From positions 1 through 39,047 of the forward strand of contig JAFWDQ010000010.1 of assembly GCA_017516065.1 (NCBI GenBank): a stretch of 39,047 nucleotides of DNA, in the 5' to 3' direction. Made by a program: the position numbers and the translations under genes. The notes below the pieces were generated by a model. It saw only the letters and a program-made list of their open reading frames with translations. It searched no databases and was not told where the DNA came from. Shown piece after piece: positions 14,811-21,875 of the stretch (position 1 is the stretch's first letter; every line of letters begins with the position of its first letter). The stretch comes from Oscillospiraceae bacterium (lineage in GTDB: Bacteria > Bacillota > Clostridia > Oscillospirales > Oscillospiraceae).

Positions 14811-14841
14811 TTGACTTTCCCCGGGAGCGGCATGGTACAAT
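14811..14841 (+). promoter_or_regulatory. Possible promoter of the aldo/keto reductase gene
   Basis: TTGACT and TACAAT with a 19-bp spacer, longer than usual. An 11-bp direct repeat, GACATGAAACG, lies downstream at 14858 and 14879 and may be a control site or a duplication. Confidence 0.4.
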
Positions 14842-14899
14842 GGACACAAAAACCCCGACATGAAACGAAAAGCCACCTGACATGAAACGGAGGATCACT

Positions 14900-15751
14900 A
14901 TGGAATATGTCACATTGTCTAACGGATTGAAGCTGCCCCTCCTCGGCTATGGCGTGTATCAGGTGCCGCCGGATGAGTGCGAGCGCTGCGTGCTGGACGC
15001 GCTGGAGGTGGGCTACCGGGCCTTTGACACGGCCCAGGCCTACGTCAACGAGGCCGGGGTCGGCGCCGCTGTGAAAAAGTTCGGCATTCCCCGGGAGGAG
15101 GTCTTTCTGACCACCAAGGTGTGGATCACCAACTACGGCTATGACGCCTGCAGGAAATCCGTGGAGGCGTCCCTGAAAAAGCTGGACACGGACTACATCG
15201 ACCTGATGCTGCTGCACCAGCCCTTCGCCGACTACTACGGGGCGTGGCGGGCGCTGGAGGACCTCTATGACGAGGGAAAGCTGCGGTCCATCGGCGTATC
15301 CAACTTCTTCCCCGACCGGCTGGTGGACCTCTGCTCCTTCTGCCGGATCCGGCCCATGGTGAATCAGATCGAGCTGCACCCCCATCACCAGCGGCTGGAG
15401 GACATGGAGTGGATGGCAAAATACGGCGTGCAGGTGGAGTCCTGGGCCCCCTTCGGCGAGGGCCGGGGCGGCCTGTTCGAGGATCCTGTCCTTACGGGGA
15501 TCGGGGCAAAGTACGGCAAGTCCGCCGCCCAGGTCATGCTTCGCTGGCAGCTCCAGAAGGGCATCATGCTCATCCCCAAGAGTTCCCGCAGGGAGCGCAT
15601 GGCGCAGAATTTCGACATCTTTGACTTCGCGCTTTCTGACGAGGATATGGCACAGATCGCCGGGATGGACAAAAAGACCAGCAGCTTCTTCTCCCACGAC
15701 GACCCCAGGATCGTGGAGATGCTCGCCGGCTGGGATCCGCTCCCGGAATGA
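14900..15751 (+). CDS. Aldo/keto reductase
   Basis: A 283-aa NADPH-dependent oxidoreductase of the AKR (beta/alpha)8 barrel family. The catalytic tetrad is complete: Asp43 and Tyr48 (FDTAQAYVNE), Lys73 (TTKVWI) and His106 (LMLLHQP). The NADPH-binding end IPKSSRRERMAQNFDIFDFALSDEDM is present. It reduces carbonyls to alcohols; 2,5-diketo-gluconate-type and general aldehyde substrates are common for this subclass. The second ATG of the frame is chosen since CGGAGG lies 6 bp before it; an ATG six codons earlier has no site. Single gene between a weak promoter and a strong terminator. Confidence 0.93.
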   Translation: MEYVTLSNGLKLPLLGYGVYQVPPDECERCVLDALEVGYRAFDTAQAYVNEAGVGAAVKKFGIPREEVFLTTKVWITNYGYDACRKSVEASLKKLDTDYIDLMLLHQPFADYYGAWRALEDLYDEGKLRSIGVSNFFPDRLVDLCSFCRIRPMVNQIELHPHHQRLEDMEWMAKYGVQVESWAPFGEGRGGLFEDPVLTGIGAKYGKSAAQVMLRWQLQKGIMLIPKSSRRERMAQNFDIFDFALSDEDMAQIAGMDKKTSSFFSHDDPRIVEMLAGWDPLPE

Positions 15752-15761
15752 CACACAGCAG

Positions 15762-15802
15762 AACACCTGCGGCAGACCGTCCGGTCCGCCGCAGGTGTTT
15801 TT
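15762..15802. terminator. Bidirectional terminator
   Basis: 12-bp stem AACACCTGCGGC / GCCGCAGGTGTT with a 14-nt loop and six T residues on the plus strand. It separates the convergent aldo/keto reductase and deformylase-like genes. Confidence 0.85.
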
Positions 15803-16213
15803 TCAGATCAGTATCCCGTTGCAGTGGTCGATCTCGTGCTGGATGATCTCCGCCGTCCAGCCGGTAAAGGTCTTGAATCGGGTCTGGAACTTCTCGTTCT
15901 GGTACTGCACCTTGATGCTGCGGTACCGCTTCGTCTCCCGCACCCCGGTCAGGGACAGGCATCCCTCCCGGGCTCTGTAGGGATCGGCGCTTTTGATGAT
16001 CTCCGGGTTGAACATGGTCATGTACGTCCCCTCGTTGTCAAAGACGATGATCCGGACCGGGACGCCGATCATATTTGCCGCCATGCCCACGCAGCCGTCC
16101 CGGTGGGCCGCCAGGGTGTCCAGCAGGTCCTCGGCCACCGGCAGGTCCGCCTCCTCGGCGGGCCGGGACGCCTGTCGGAGAAATTCCGGGTCCTCCATGA
16201 TGGGTCTTACCAT
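15803..16213 (-). CDS. Peptide deformylase-like protein
   Basis: A 136-aa protein of the deformylase fold, which removes formyl groups from N-terminal methionine in nascent proteins. Motif 2 (EGCLSL, Cys85) and motif 3 (HEIDH, His126, Glu127, His130) give a full metal site. Motif 1 is altered: the usual GxGxAAxQ reads CVGMAANM, so the Gln that stabilises the transition state is Met48. Such AANMIG variants occur in Clostridia, and their activity is less certain than that of the housekeeping enzyme. The ATG overlaps the last 7 nt of the upstream phosphatase gene, a tight coupling that marks a two-gene operon. Confidence 0.85.
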   Translation of the reverse strand: MVRPIMEDPEFLRQASRPAEEADLPVAEDLLDTLAAHRDGCVGMAANMIGVPVRIIVFDNEGTYMTMFNPEIIKSADPYRAREGCLSLTGVRETKRYRSIKVQYQNEKFQTRFKTFTGWTAEIIQHEIDHCNGILI

Positions 16214-16791
16214 GTCGGCACCTCCTGAGGCAGGACAAAGCCGTCCTGCGTGAAATCCGTCCGGTAGACGGCGCAGTTTGGGATATATGTGCTCCAGTAG
16301 CGGCCCTCCGCCGCCGGGTCGAGATATTCCAGGGCGCCCTTCATGGCGATGGCGTGGGTGGAAATCAGGATCGTCCCCGACGGCGCCGTCTGACGCAGGG
16401 ACTCCAGAAATGCGCCCAGCCGCGCCCTGACCTCCGACAGGGGCTCCATGCCCGCCGGAGCGGGGTTGTGGGTGAAGTCCCGAAAGAACTCCTTAAGCTC
16501 CGGCGCGGGGTCAGACAGGTCCATGCCCTCGTAGGGACCATAATCCATCTCGATCAGCCGCTGATCGATCCGGATCTCCGCTTCCCGGCCCGCCACAGCC
16601 CGGGCCGTGCGCAGGGCCCGCTGCAGCGGGCTGGACCAGACGTGGTCAAACCGGATGCCCTGCCCCCGAAACCATGCCCCGACAGCCGCCGCCTGGGCCT
16701 CGCCCTCGTCGTTCATGGGGCAGTCACATCGGCCCTGGAGGACCCGGGCCGCGTTCCGGGCCGTCTGGCCGTGGCGGACGATATAGATCAT
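16207..16791 (-). CDS. Histidine phosphatase (phosphoglycerate-mutase-like)
   Basis: A 194-aa member of the histidine phosphatase superfamily. The catalytic RHGQT motif sits at residues 6-10 (His7 takes the phosphate). WSSPLQRALRTARAVA is the second basic motif, ENDYG-type IEMDYGPYEG the acid donor region, and ILISTHAIAMKGALEYL the second catalytic His. Relatives include broad phosphatases and alpha-ribazole or sugar phosphatases. The start is the ATG directly before IYIVRHG with GGGAGAGGG upstream; the frame is open for 18 more codons but without a site. Its last codons overlap the deformylase-like gene. Confidence 0.92.
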   Translation of the reverse strand: MIYIVRHGQTARNAARVLQGRCDCPMNDEGEAQAAAVGAWFRGQGIRFDHVWSSPLQRALRTARAVAGREAEIRIDQRLIEMDYGPYEGMDLSDPAPELKEFFRDFTHNPAPAGMEPLSEVRARLGAFLESLRQTAPSGTILISTHAIAMKGALEYLDPAAEGRYWSTYIPNCAVYRTDFTQDGFVLPQEVPTW

Positions 16792-16859
16792 GGGATACCC
16801 TCTCCCTTCGCATGCTCTGTCTCCCCGCCGCATCATCCGCGGCACCGGGATACGTCTCC

Positions 16860-16888
16860 ATTATACACGCTTTTTCCCCGGATGTCGC
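16860..16888 (-). promoter_or_regulatory. Probable promoter of the phosphatase/deformylase-like operon
   Basis: Minus-strand TATAAT with GCGACA 17 bp upstream; the -35 box is only partly consensus. Confidence 0.5.
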
Positions 16889-16918
16889 CCTTTTTTCCGG
16901 GCTGTATGCGCAATCAGA

Positions 16919-16947
16919 CAGGGCGCGGACAGATTGTCCGCGCCCTG
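16919..16947 (-). terminator. G+C-rich hairpin after the 154-aa lipoprotein gene
   Basis: Perfect 13-bp stem CAGGGCGCGGACA / TGTCCGCGCCCTG with a 3-nt loop, 96 bp downstream of the lipoprotein stop codon. There is no clear T run on the minus strand, so termination is likely but not certain. Confidence 0.5.
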
Positions 16948-17042
16948 CGTTTATGTCGTATTCCCGCCCGTGTTCAGCCCATGGGGCCGGAGGCGATAAC
17001 GATGGCATCTGCTTCCTTCAAAAATTCGATACGGGAATCAGG

Positions 17043-17507
17043 TCAATCGAGTTCGATGACGCCGGCCTCCACGTCGGCCATGACGGCCGCGAGGAAATCA
17101 TCGCCGTTCATCACGGATACGCCGGAGGTGTCGGCGCCCGGCGCCGCGTAGTACAGGATATTGCCGTAGTCAAAGTCCAGGATCACGATGCCGTCATGGA
17201 TGGTGCCCACCATGGTATCGACGCCGGAGGTCACGGAGATGTTCTCCCCGTCCACGGTCCATTCGGAAATATCGCCGCCGTCGTCGTCCAGGGTCAGATA
17301 GCCGGTGCCGTCGGCGTCCAGGGTCAGCACGGAGGTCATCTCCAGCGCGGCGGGATCGACAGTATAGCCGTAGGTCTCCACGGCGAACAGCGTGTATTCC
17401 CCGGCGGCGCTCTCCCCCTCGGGGGCAGGCTGGCTGCCACAGGCACACAGGGCGACAACCAGGCCCAGGACCATCAGGATCGCAAGTGCGGTTTTGATTC
17501 TTTTCAT
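17043..17507 (-). CDS. Small secreted lipoprotein of unknown function
   Basis: A 154-aa lipoprotein with signal MKRIKTALAILMVLGLVVALCAC; the lipobox LCAC gives Cys23 as the modified residue. The mature domain has an evenly strand-like pattern (YTLFAVETYGYTVDP, TSVLTLDADGTGYLTLDDDGGD, EWTVDGENISVTSG) typical of the short beta-barrel lipoproteins found in clostridia, where a DGTG turn follows an outer strand. No enzyme motif. The ribosome site AGGAGGAAAA is strong. It begins 15 bp after the stop codon of the 144-aa gene and is therefore the second gene of that unit. Confidence 0.85.
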   Translation of the reverse strand: MKRIKTALAILMVLGLVVALCACGSQPAPEGESAAGEYTLFAVETYGYTVDPAALEMTSVLTLDADGTGYLTLDDDGGDISEWTVDGENISVTSGVDTMVGTIHDGIVILDFDYGNILYYAAPGADTSGVSVMNGDDFLAAVMADVEAGVIELD

Positions 17508-17522
17508 TTTGTTTTTCCTCCT

Positions 17523-17957
17523 TTAATCTATATATCCGGCTGCCTGCAGCAGCTCTCTCATGTAAGCAGTATAGGCCTGCAGCGCTTCCTCTGCCGGTCC
17601 CTTCCGCTCCTTCTCGGAGGACATCTGGTTGCTGATCTTCCAGACGCCGGTGAGGATACTCTGGGTGGGGATGCTGCGGGCAAAGGACTCCGCGATCCCG
17701 GACGGGGTGTTCGCCACAGAGAGGATCACCTTGTTTTCCCGGCGGCGCTTTCCGTTGGCGGCCCGGGCAAAGACGATAACGAGATACCGCGGTGTAGCGG
17801 GCAGGAGGATATACATGTCCAGCGACATGTCCGTGGGCGCGCCCATGACGAAGGAGTTGTACTTCTCCGTGTCCCAGTGCTCCTGCATGAACTGATACAG
17901 TTCCTCCAAAGTGAACGCCCGGTTGGTGTGAATCACCTGTCTTCCGATCAACTTCAC
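17523..17957 (-). CDS. Conserved cytoplasmic protein of unknown function
   Basis: A 144-aa protein without signal peptide or membrane span. The N-terminus (KLIGRQVIHTNRAFTLEELYQFMQEHW) suggests an alpha/beta start; the middle is beta-rich (YNSFVMGAPTDMSLDMYILLP, RYLVIVFARAANGKRRRENKVILSV) and the C-terminus is a long helical region (PAEEALQAYTAYMRELLQAAG). I do not recognise a family. AAGGAGGCTGTGAAG supplies the ribosome site. It heads a two-gene unit with the 154-aa lipoprotein, so it may act on or regulate something at the envelope, although it lacks export signals itself. Its promoter at 18003 has a G+C-rich leader hairpin (17969-17988). Confidence 0.75.
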   Translation of the reverse strand: MKLIGRQVIHTNRAFTLEELYQFMQEHWDTEKYNSFVMGAPTDMSLDMYILLPATPRYLVIVFARAANGKRRRENKVILSVANTPSGIAESFARSIPTQSILTGVWKISNQMSSEKERKGPAEEALQAYTAYMRELLQAAGYID

Positions 17958-18002
17958 AGCCTCCTTATGGGCCGCCGCAGTGCGGCCCGGTCTGATAGAA
18001 TC

Positions 18003-18031
18003 ATTTTATCGTTTTCCGCTGCGCATTGAAA
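18003..18031 (-). promoter_or_regulatory. Promoter of the 144-aa/lipoprotein unit
   Basis: Minus-strand TTTCAA and TAAAAT with a 17-bp spacer. The leader contains the hairpin GGGCCGC-N6-GCGGCCC at 17969-17988. Confidence 0.6.
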
Positions 18032-18096
18032 TAGCGCACGGAAAATTCGCCGTGACAATTTCAGGCACGATTCGTGCCGCGTCCGGCACAGGCGCG

Positions 18097-18417
18097 TCAT
18101 TTCCGCTTTTTCGGCGCCGGGAGTTCATCGTACATCGCCGGCAGCAGGGCGGTCAGCAGGTCTCTGTCGTCTGCGTCCGCCGCCAGCATCTTCTTTGCCC
18201 CCTCATAGGGCTGCTCCAGAGGCGCGTCCGGCAGCATGGCCCGGGCCGACGCCGTGGGCTTGAGCAGAAGCCGGTCATCGTAGATGCCTCCCACCACCCG
18301 GCCACGGTAGTAAAGGATATACTCCCCCATCATCCCGCGCCAGGTCACGTCCTCCAGCCCGGAGAGCTGCTCCAGCACATAGTTCAGATACTCTTTCCCG
18401 GAAGCCATGGCGGTCAT
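18097..18417 (-). CDS. TfoX N-terminal domain protein
   Basis: A 106-aa protein of the TfoX/Sxy N-terminal family: MASGKEYLNYVLEQLSGLEDVTWRGMMGEYILYYRGRVVGGIYDDRLLLKPT is the family core. The rest is a short helix-rich tail with a basic end (APKKRK). In gamma-proteobacteria longer relatives switch on competence; the stand-alone domain is common in Firmicutes and unstudied. The start ATG overlaps the TGA of the YjbR gene in ATGA, so the two are cotranslated. The two families are often neighbours, which suggests a shared function. Confidence 0.88.
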   Translation of the reverse strand: MTAMASGKEYLNYVLEQLSGLEDVTWRGMMGEYILYYRGRVVGGIYDDRLLLKPTASARAMLPDAPLEQPYEGAKKMLAADADDRDLLTALLPAMYDELPAPKKRK

Positions 18418-18776
18418 CTTCTCCCCTTCGTCTGGTCATAGCTGAGCTCCAGCAGCTCACGGATCAGGCCGTCCTCCGCCGTGCCGTCCAGAAGGACGCC
18501 CAGCCAGTGGGTCTTGTTCATGTGCCAGGCCGGGAGCACCCCTGGCTGCCCCAGATAGGAGCCGCTGAGGAGGGGGCCGCACTTGACGTCCAGGATGAAG
18601 ACGATGCCGTCGCCGTCGAGGCCCAGCTTGCGCCGGGGCACGTCCATGACCACGGCAAACCATCTGCGGTTGTTCCCGTGGCGCAGCACGAAGGTGTTGG
18701 GCGCGTTTTTCCAGAGATACTCCGGCTGGGCGCCGTAGACGTCCTGCGCATGGGCAAGCAGCTGCTCCGTCGTCAT
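18414..18776 (-). CDS. MmcQ/YjbR family protein
   Basis: A 120-aa single-domain protein of the MmcQ/YjbR family (double-wing, CyaY-like fold). The characteristic middle segment RRWFAVVMDVPRRKLGLDGDGIVFILDVKC leads to the conserved PAWHMNKTHWLGVLLDG motif and a terminal helix ELLELSYDQTK. DNA binding has been proposed from the fold; a specific role is unknown. The ATG has AGAGGGGGAT upstream. First gene of the pair with the TfoX-type gene. Confidence 0.9.
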   Translation of the reverse strand: MTTEQLLAHAQDVYGAQPEYLWKNAPNTFVLRHGNNRRWFAVVMDVPRRKLGLDGDGIVFILDVKCGPLLSGSYLGQPGVLPAWHMNKTHWLGVLLDGTAEDGLIRELLELSYDQTKGRR

Positions 18777-18799
18777 TGTATCCCCCTCTTTTCCCGTTT

Positions 18800-18828
18800 A
18801 TTATACAGGAAGCATACCTCTCTGTCCA
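18800..18828 (-). promoter_or_regulatory. Promoter of the YjbR/TfoX pair
   Basis: Minus-strand TGGACA and TATAAT with a 17-bp spacer, 24 bp before the ATG. Confidence 0.75.
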
Positions 18829-18908
18829 GCAAAAAGTCCACGGCGGCGGTATCGGTCCGCTCCGCCCCTCTCCTGTTCGAAACCTGCTTTGAATTTACAA
18901 AAATTTCA

Positions 18909-18937
18909 TTGATTCTTTTTCACAGATGCGCTATGCT
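18909..18937 (+). promoter_or_regulatory. Promoter of the small SANT/Myb-like gene
   Basis: TTGATT and TATGCT with a 17-bp spacer, about 70 bp before the start codon. Confidence 0.5.
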
Positions 18938-19006
18938 GTACGCGTGTTTTGACAGCTCGCAAAACGGAAAACGTTTACCGAAACATGATGAAAAGGAGGA
19001 ATGCTT

Positions 19007-19387
19007 ATGGATATCAACAAAGCCAGGGAGATCGTCTCGGCTCTCGCCGGAGGCACCGACCCCATGACCGGCGAAGCGCTGCCCGCCGACCACGTGTGCA
19101 ATCAGACCGAGGTCGTCCGCGCCCTCTACATGGTGCTCAGCAGGGCCGCCGACCGCTCCAGACCGGGCGCAAGACTGAACATGCCTCCGAAGGAGGACGG
19201 CGGCAGGCCCTCCAACGCTGGCAAGCCCTGGACGGCCACGGCGGACAGCGAGCTGAGAAAGCTGTTCGGCGACGGAAAGCGGATCAACGAGATCAGCGAA
19301 TATCTCGAGCGCAGCATCGGCGCCATCGAGTCCCGTCTGGAAAAGCTCGGCCTGAAGGATAAGCCGGATCACAAAGACGACGACTGA
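19007..19387 (+). CDS. Small protein with SANT/Myb-like DNA-binding region
   Basis: A 126-aa protein. The first half (MDINKAREIVSALAGGTDPMTGEALPADHV...VVRALYMVLSRAA) is helical and includes a CN-type turn at residues 31-32. A flexible basic linker follows. The C-terminal part begins NAGKPWTATADSELRKLFGDG, continues with INEISEYLERSIGAIESRLEKLGL and ends in an acidic tail KPDHKDDD. The G-K-x-W-T...E-I-x-x-x-L-x-R-S-x-G-A-I-x-x-R-L pattern is that of Myb/SANT-like helix-turn-helix modules that occur at the ends of clostridial helicases and topoisomerases or alone. DNA or RNA binding is inferred. The second ATG is chosen since AAGGAGG is 7 bp upstream; an ATG two codons earlier is too close to it. 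Confidence 0.8.
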   Translation: MDINKAREIVSALAGGTDPMTGEALPADHVCNQTEVVRALYMVLSRAADRSRPGARLNMPPKEDGGRPSNAGKPWTATADSELRKLFGDGKRINEISEYLERSIGAIESRLEKLGLKDKPDHKDDD

Positions 19388-19430
19388 ACACGGTATACTG
19401 AAAGTTTCCCGCGCACGCGGGGATAAACAC

Positions 19431-19468
19431 AACAAACGCTCCCCCTTCCGGGGGGAGCGTTTGTTCTT
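19431..19468. terminator. Bidirectional terminator
   Basis: 15-bp stem AACAAACGCTCCCCC / GGGGGAGCGTTTGTT with a 5-nt loop, T-rich on the plus strand. It sits between the convergent SANT-like gene and the LtrA/nuclease/TIGR04076 operon. Confidence 0.85.
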
Positions 19469-19473
19469 GCGGT

Positions 19474-19824
19474 TTATGATCTGTCCGGCCGCCCCTCGGC
19501 GGTATAGAGGTCCTCCGCCTCCTCGTCCAGGCGGGTGATCCTGAACACCACGGTCCGGATGCCGTCGTTGCAGGAGTTGATCGATACGCCCGGGACCTGG
19601 ATCCAGTCTCCGTACAGGAGCGTGCTGTCGTCCATGTGGCTGAGGGCAAACACATACTGATAAATGGCCTTCCACGCCTCGTCGCAAAAGCCCTCCGGCT
19701 TGGCGAAATCGGCATAGTAGACCTGCCCTACTCTGTGGGCCGGGCACGGGCCGGTGACGCCGTATTCCCCTGCCAGTTCTTCATCAAACGTGGTCTTGAT
19801 GACCTCGATCCTGCATTTTTTCAT
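19474..19824 (-). CDS. TIGR04076 family protein
   Basis: A 116-aa protein of the TIGR04076 family of unknown function. The recognisable core is MKKCRIEVIKTTFDEELAGEYGV, followed by GPCPAHRVGQ and KPEGFCDEAWKAIYQYVFAL, then YGDWIQVPGVSINSCNDGIRTVVFRI. Cys4, Cys27, Cys47 and Cys85 are spread like a possible metal- or thiol-based site, but that role is not established. It starts 24 bp after the nuclease-like gene with GGAGGAGAG upstream and is the last gene of the LtrA operon, ending 6 bp before the terminator. Confidence 0.9.
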   Translation of the reverse strand: MKKCRIEVIKTTFDEELAGEYGVTGPCPAHRVGQVYYADFAKPEGFCDEAWKAIYQYVFALSHMDDSTLLYGDWIQVPGVSINSCNDGIRTVVFRITRLDEEAEDLYTAEGRPDRS

Positions 19825-19848
19825 TTTCTCTCCTCCCTGTGGGCGCCG

Positions 19849-20622
19849 TCAATCCGTCAAAAAGCCCAGATACTCGTTGAAGACGTTGAACAGCATATCC
19901 CCGGAGCACACCGGGAGCACCGCATCGGCCTCCCCGATCCGGACGAACCGGAACAGCTCCGCCGCCCTTGTCAGTACCAGAGCCGGAATGATCTCGTAGT
20001 CCGGGCCGAACATGATCTCCAGATAGGGGCTGTATTTCGCCGCCTGGAGCACCTCCTCCGGATCCACGGTGTTCTTCATCTTGAATTCCAGAGAGAACAC
20101 CTTGTCCTCGGAGATCACCAGAACGTCCGCGTAGATCCGGACGTACCGCGACCGCTTCAGCCGGAGTTCAAAGGCGATTTCCCAGTCCATACAGCGCTTT
20201 CCGAGCATATCCCGCAGATCCCGGAACAGCGTCAGCATCTGCTCCCGGCAATCCAGAAACGAGTGGATCAGACCCCGGGTATCATTGAGGCTCCGCCCGA
20301 TGTTCGTGCAGCCATCCGTCAGCGCCGCCAGCCACTCCCGCTCGCCGAGGAGCAGAAACTCCCCCACCAGCCCGCAGTAGCCGGAAAACTCCTGCAGTCC
20401 GCTGTGAGGTCTGGTCTGGCGCATGATGCCGTGCCAGCGGTGATCGTCGTCCTGCCAGCAGAGCTCCCGCAGCAGCGGCGATCGGTAGAGCACCTGATTC
20501 ACCGTTTTGTGATCCAGCGATAGTTCCCGGGCGATCTCCCGGGCCTTGACGCCGCCGCTGCGGCAGATCACGGCGCAGACCGCTCTGTCGAGCTCGTCCG
20601 CCGGTCTGATATCCGGTCTCAT
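19849..20622 (-). CDS. Winged-helix (Z-alpha-like) PD-(D/E)XK nuclease fusion
   Basis: A 257-aa protein with two modules. Residues about 9-65 form a winged helix: LDRAVCAVICRSGGVKAREIAREL, then DHKTVNQVLY and HRW. Asn42, Tyr46 and Trp63 fall where the Z-DNA-contacting Asn, Tyr and Trp of Z-alpha domains lie, while the wing prolines are replaced by Asp/His. Residues about 145-225 carry a PD-(D/E)XK core: WEIAFE, Asp166 in YADVLVI, then Glu179-x-Lys181 in SLEFKMK, and Q193-AAK-Y197, the QxxxY motif of RecB-type nucleases. Between them is a helical region with several acidic residues. The gene begins one base after the LtrA stop codon without a good ribosome site, so translation is probably coupled. 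A role in nucleic-acid defence or repair is inference. Confidence 0.85.
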   Translation of the reverse strand: MRPDIRPADELDRAVCAVICRSGGVKAREIARELSLDHKTVNQVLYRSPLLRELCWQDDDHRWHGIMRQTRPHSGLQEFSGYCGLVGEFLLLGEREWLAALTDGCTNIGRSLNDTRGLIHSFLDCREQMLTLFRDLRDMLGKRCMDWEIAFELRLKRSRYVRIYADVLVISEDKVFSLEFKMKNTVDPEEVLQAAKYSPYLEIMFGPDYEIIPALVLTRAAELFRFVRIGEADAVLPVCSGDMLFNVFNEYLGFLTD

Positions 20623-20623
20623 A

Positions 20624-21796
20624 TCATATCGTTCCGGTCTGTTCCGGCCCGGCGCCGGCATCCGGCCCGGCGTTCTTTGTCCTGCGGATGAACCGAAGCA
20701 GCAGCAGGCAGATGCCGAACACATAGAGCACCGTGACCGCGATGTTGACGTACATCTGACGCCGGAACAGCAGCATCAGCGCCGTGAAGCTGGCCAGCAC
20801 CGCCAGCATCAGGAGGAAGGTCTTTCCATGGGGCCGCAGGGCCGGCCTGGCGTACCGCCCCATGGCGAACACGCAGATAAAACACAGCAGGAACGAGCCG
20901 ATGAGGAACAGGATCTTGGGCCGCAGATCCACCGCGCTGTCCTGCATGAACATCAGCGCCGAGGTGATATTGTTCAGCGCGAAGATCAAAAACAGGTGGA
21001 TGAGCATATACCCCGTCCCGTTGGTGTCCATATCCCGGTCGACGATGCGGTTGTACAGGATGCCGTAGAGGAGGAACAGACCGACGATGATCAGGAAGCA
21101 CAGCAGGGAAAAGTACAGGGAATTGCCGGTGAAGTCGCCCTCAAAGTACAGCCCCGCCGTGATGATCATCTCGCCGAAGGTGAACACCACATAGAGCATG
21201 GCCCGCTCGGACAGATGGTTGAAGTCGATCAGGCCGATCCGGGTCCGGTTGGCGGTCAGGAGCGTAGCGATGATGCCGAAGAGGATGGCGACGCCGGAGA
21301 GGACCGTTCCGGTACGGTTGAAAACGGGAACGGCGGCAAAGACGATGACCGCCTGAATGAACAGAATGGCCGCTCTTATTTTGATCTGCGTCTGTACGCC
21401 CGGTTCCTCCCGGTGGTTGCGCAGCTCGATGACGTACTGGATACCGAGGTTCACCAGGATCAGGCCCCAGGCGATGTGGTACTGGTTCTGAAAGCTCTCC
21501 CAGTGCAGCCGGGTGCCCTCGGCGATGTAGTAGAGCAGATACATGTTGATAAACAGGCAGATATACTCCCGGACATCGTTGCGGCCGAACCGGTTGATAT
21601 AGAAGGTGGAGTAATTCCAGATCTGGATGACGGCCAGAGTGCACAGGATATACGCGATGAACGCGCCGCTCTGCACGAAGCCGCCGGACACGTCGTGGAG
21701 CAGCGAGTTGTTGCGGCCGATGACGTAGACGAAGATCAGATCGTAGATCAGCTCCAGATATTCGACTTTTTTCTCTTCTTTCAGCTTTTTCAGCAT
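20624..21796 (-). CDS. ltrA: LtrA-family multi-pass membrane protein
   Basis: A 390-aa integral membrane protein with about ten hydrophobic segments, of the low-temperature-requirement A family. The N-terminal signature EEKKVEYLELIYDLIFVYVIGR is clear, and the mid-protein FNHLSERAMLYVVFTFGEMII block matches the family's ERF...GE motif. A Pro/Gly-rich cytosolic tail (NAGPDAGAGPEQ) ends the chain. The molecular function of LtrA is not settled; the Listeria gene was named for growth at low temperature. There is no good ribosome site before the ATG. First gene of an operon with the winged-helix nuclease (1-nt gap) and the TIGR04076 gene, and probably read through from the broken gene 79 bp upstream. 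Confidence 0.9.
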   Translation of the reverse strand: MLKKLKEEKKVEYLELIYDLIFVYVIGRNNSLLHDVSGGFVQSGAFIAYILCTLAVIQIWNYSTFYINRFGRNDVREYICLFINMYLLYYIAEGTRLHWESFQNQYHIAWGLILVNLGIQYVIELRNHREEPGVQTQIKIRAAILFIQAVIVFAAVPVFNRTGTVLSGVAILFGIIATLLTANRTRIGLIDFNHLSERAMLYVVFTFGEMIITAGLYFEGDFTGNSLYFSLLCFLIIVGLFLLYGILYNRIVDRDMDTNGTGYMLIHLFLIFALNNITSALMFMQDSAVDLRPKILFLIGSFLLCFICVFAMGRYARPALRPHGKTFLLMLAVLASFTALMLLFRRQMYVNIAVTVLYVFGICLLLLRFIRRTKNAGPDAGAGPEQTGTI

Positions 21797-21875
21797 AATT
21801 CCGCTGCGTCCCCGGCGGCGCCGGCGGCGCGGCCTCCCATCCTGTGAATTTACAGCGGGGCAGAGACCCGCCCTT

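Noticed and set aside
14858-14889. 11-bp direct repeat GACATGAAACG before the aldo/keto reductase gene
   Set aside because: It lies in the leader around the start codon and one copy includes the ribosome site region; duplication by chance is as likely as an operator. It is mentioned only in the promoter entry.
18064-18078. Hairpin GGCACG-ATT-CGTGCC as a terminator of the TfoX-type gene
   Set aside because: The stem is only 6 bp and no T run follows on the minus strand; the position is suitable but the evidence is too weak to list.
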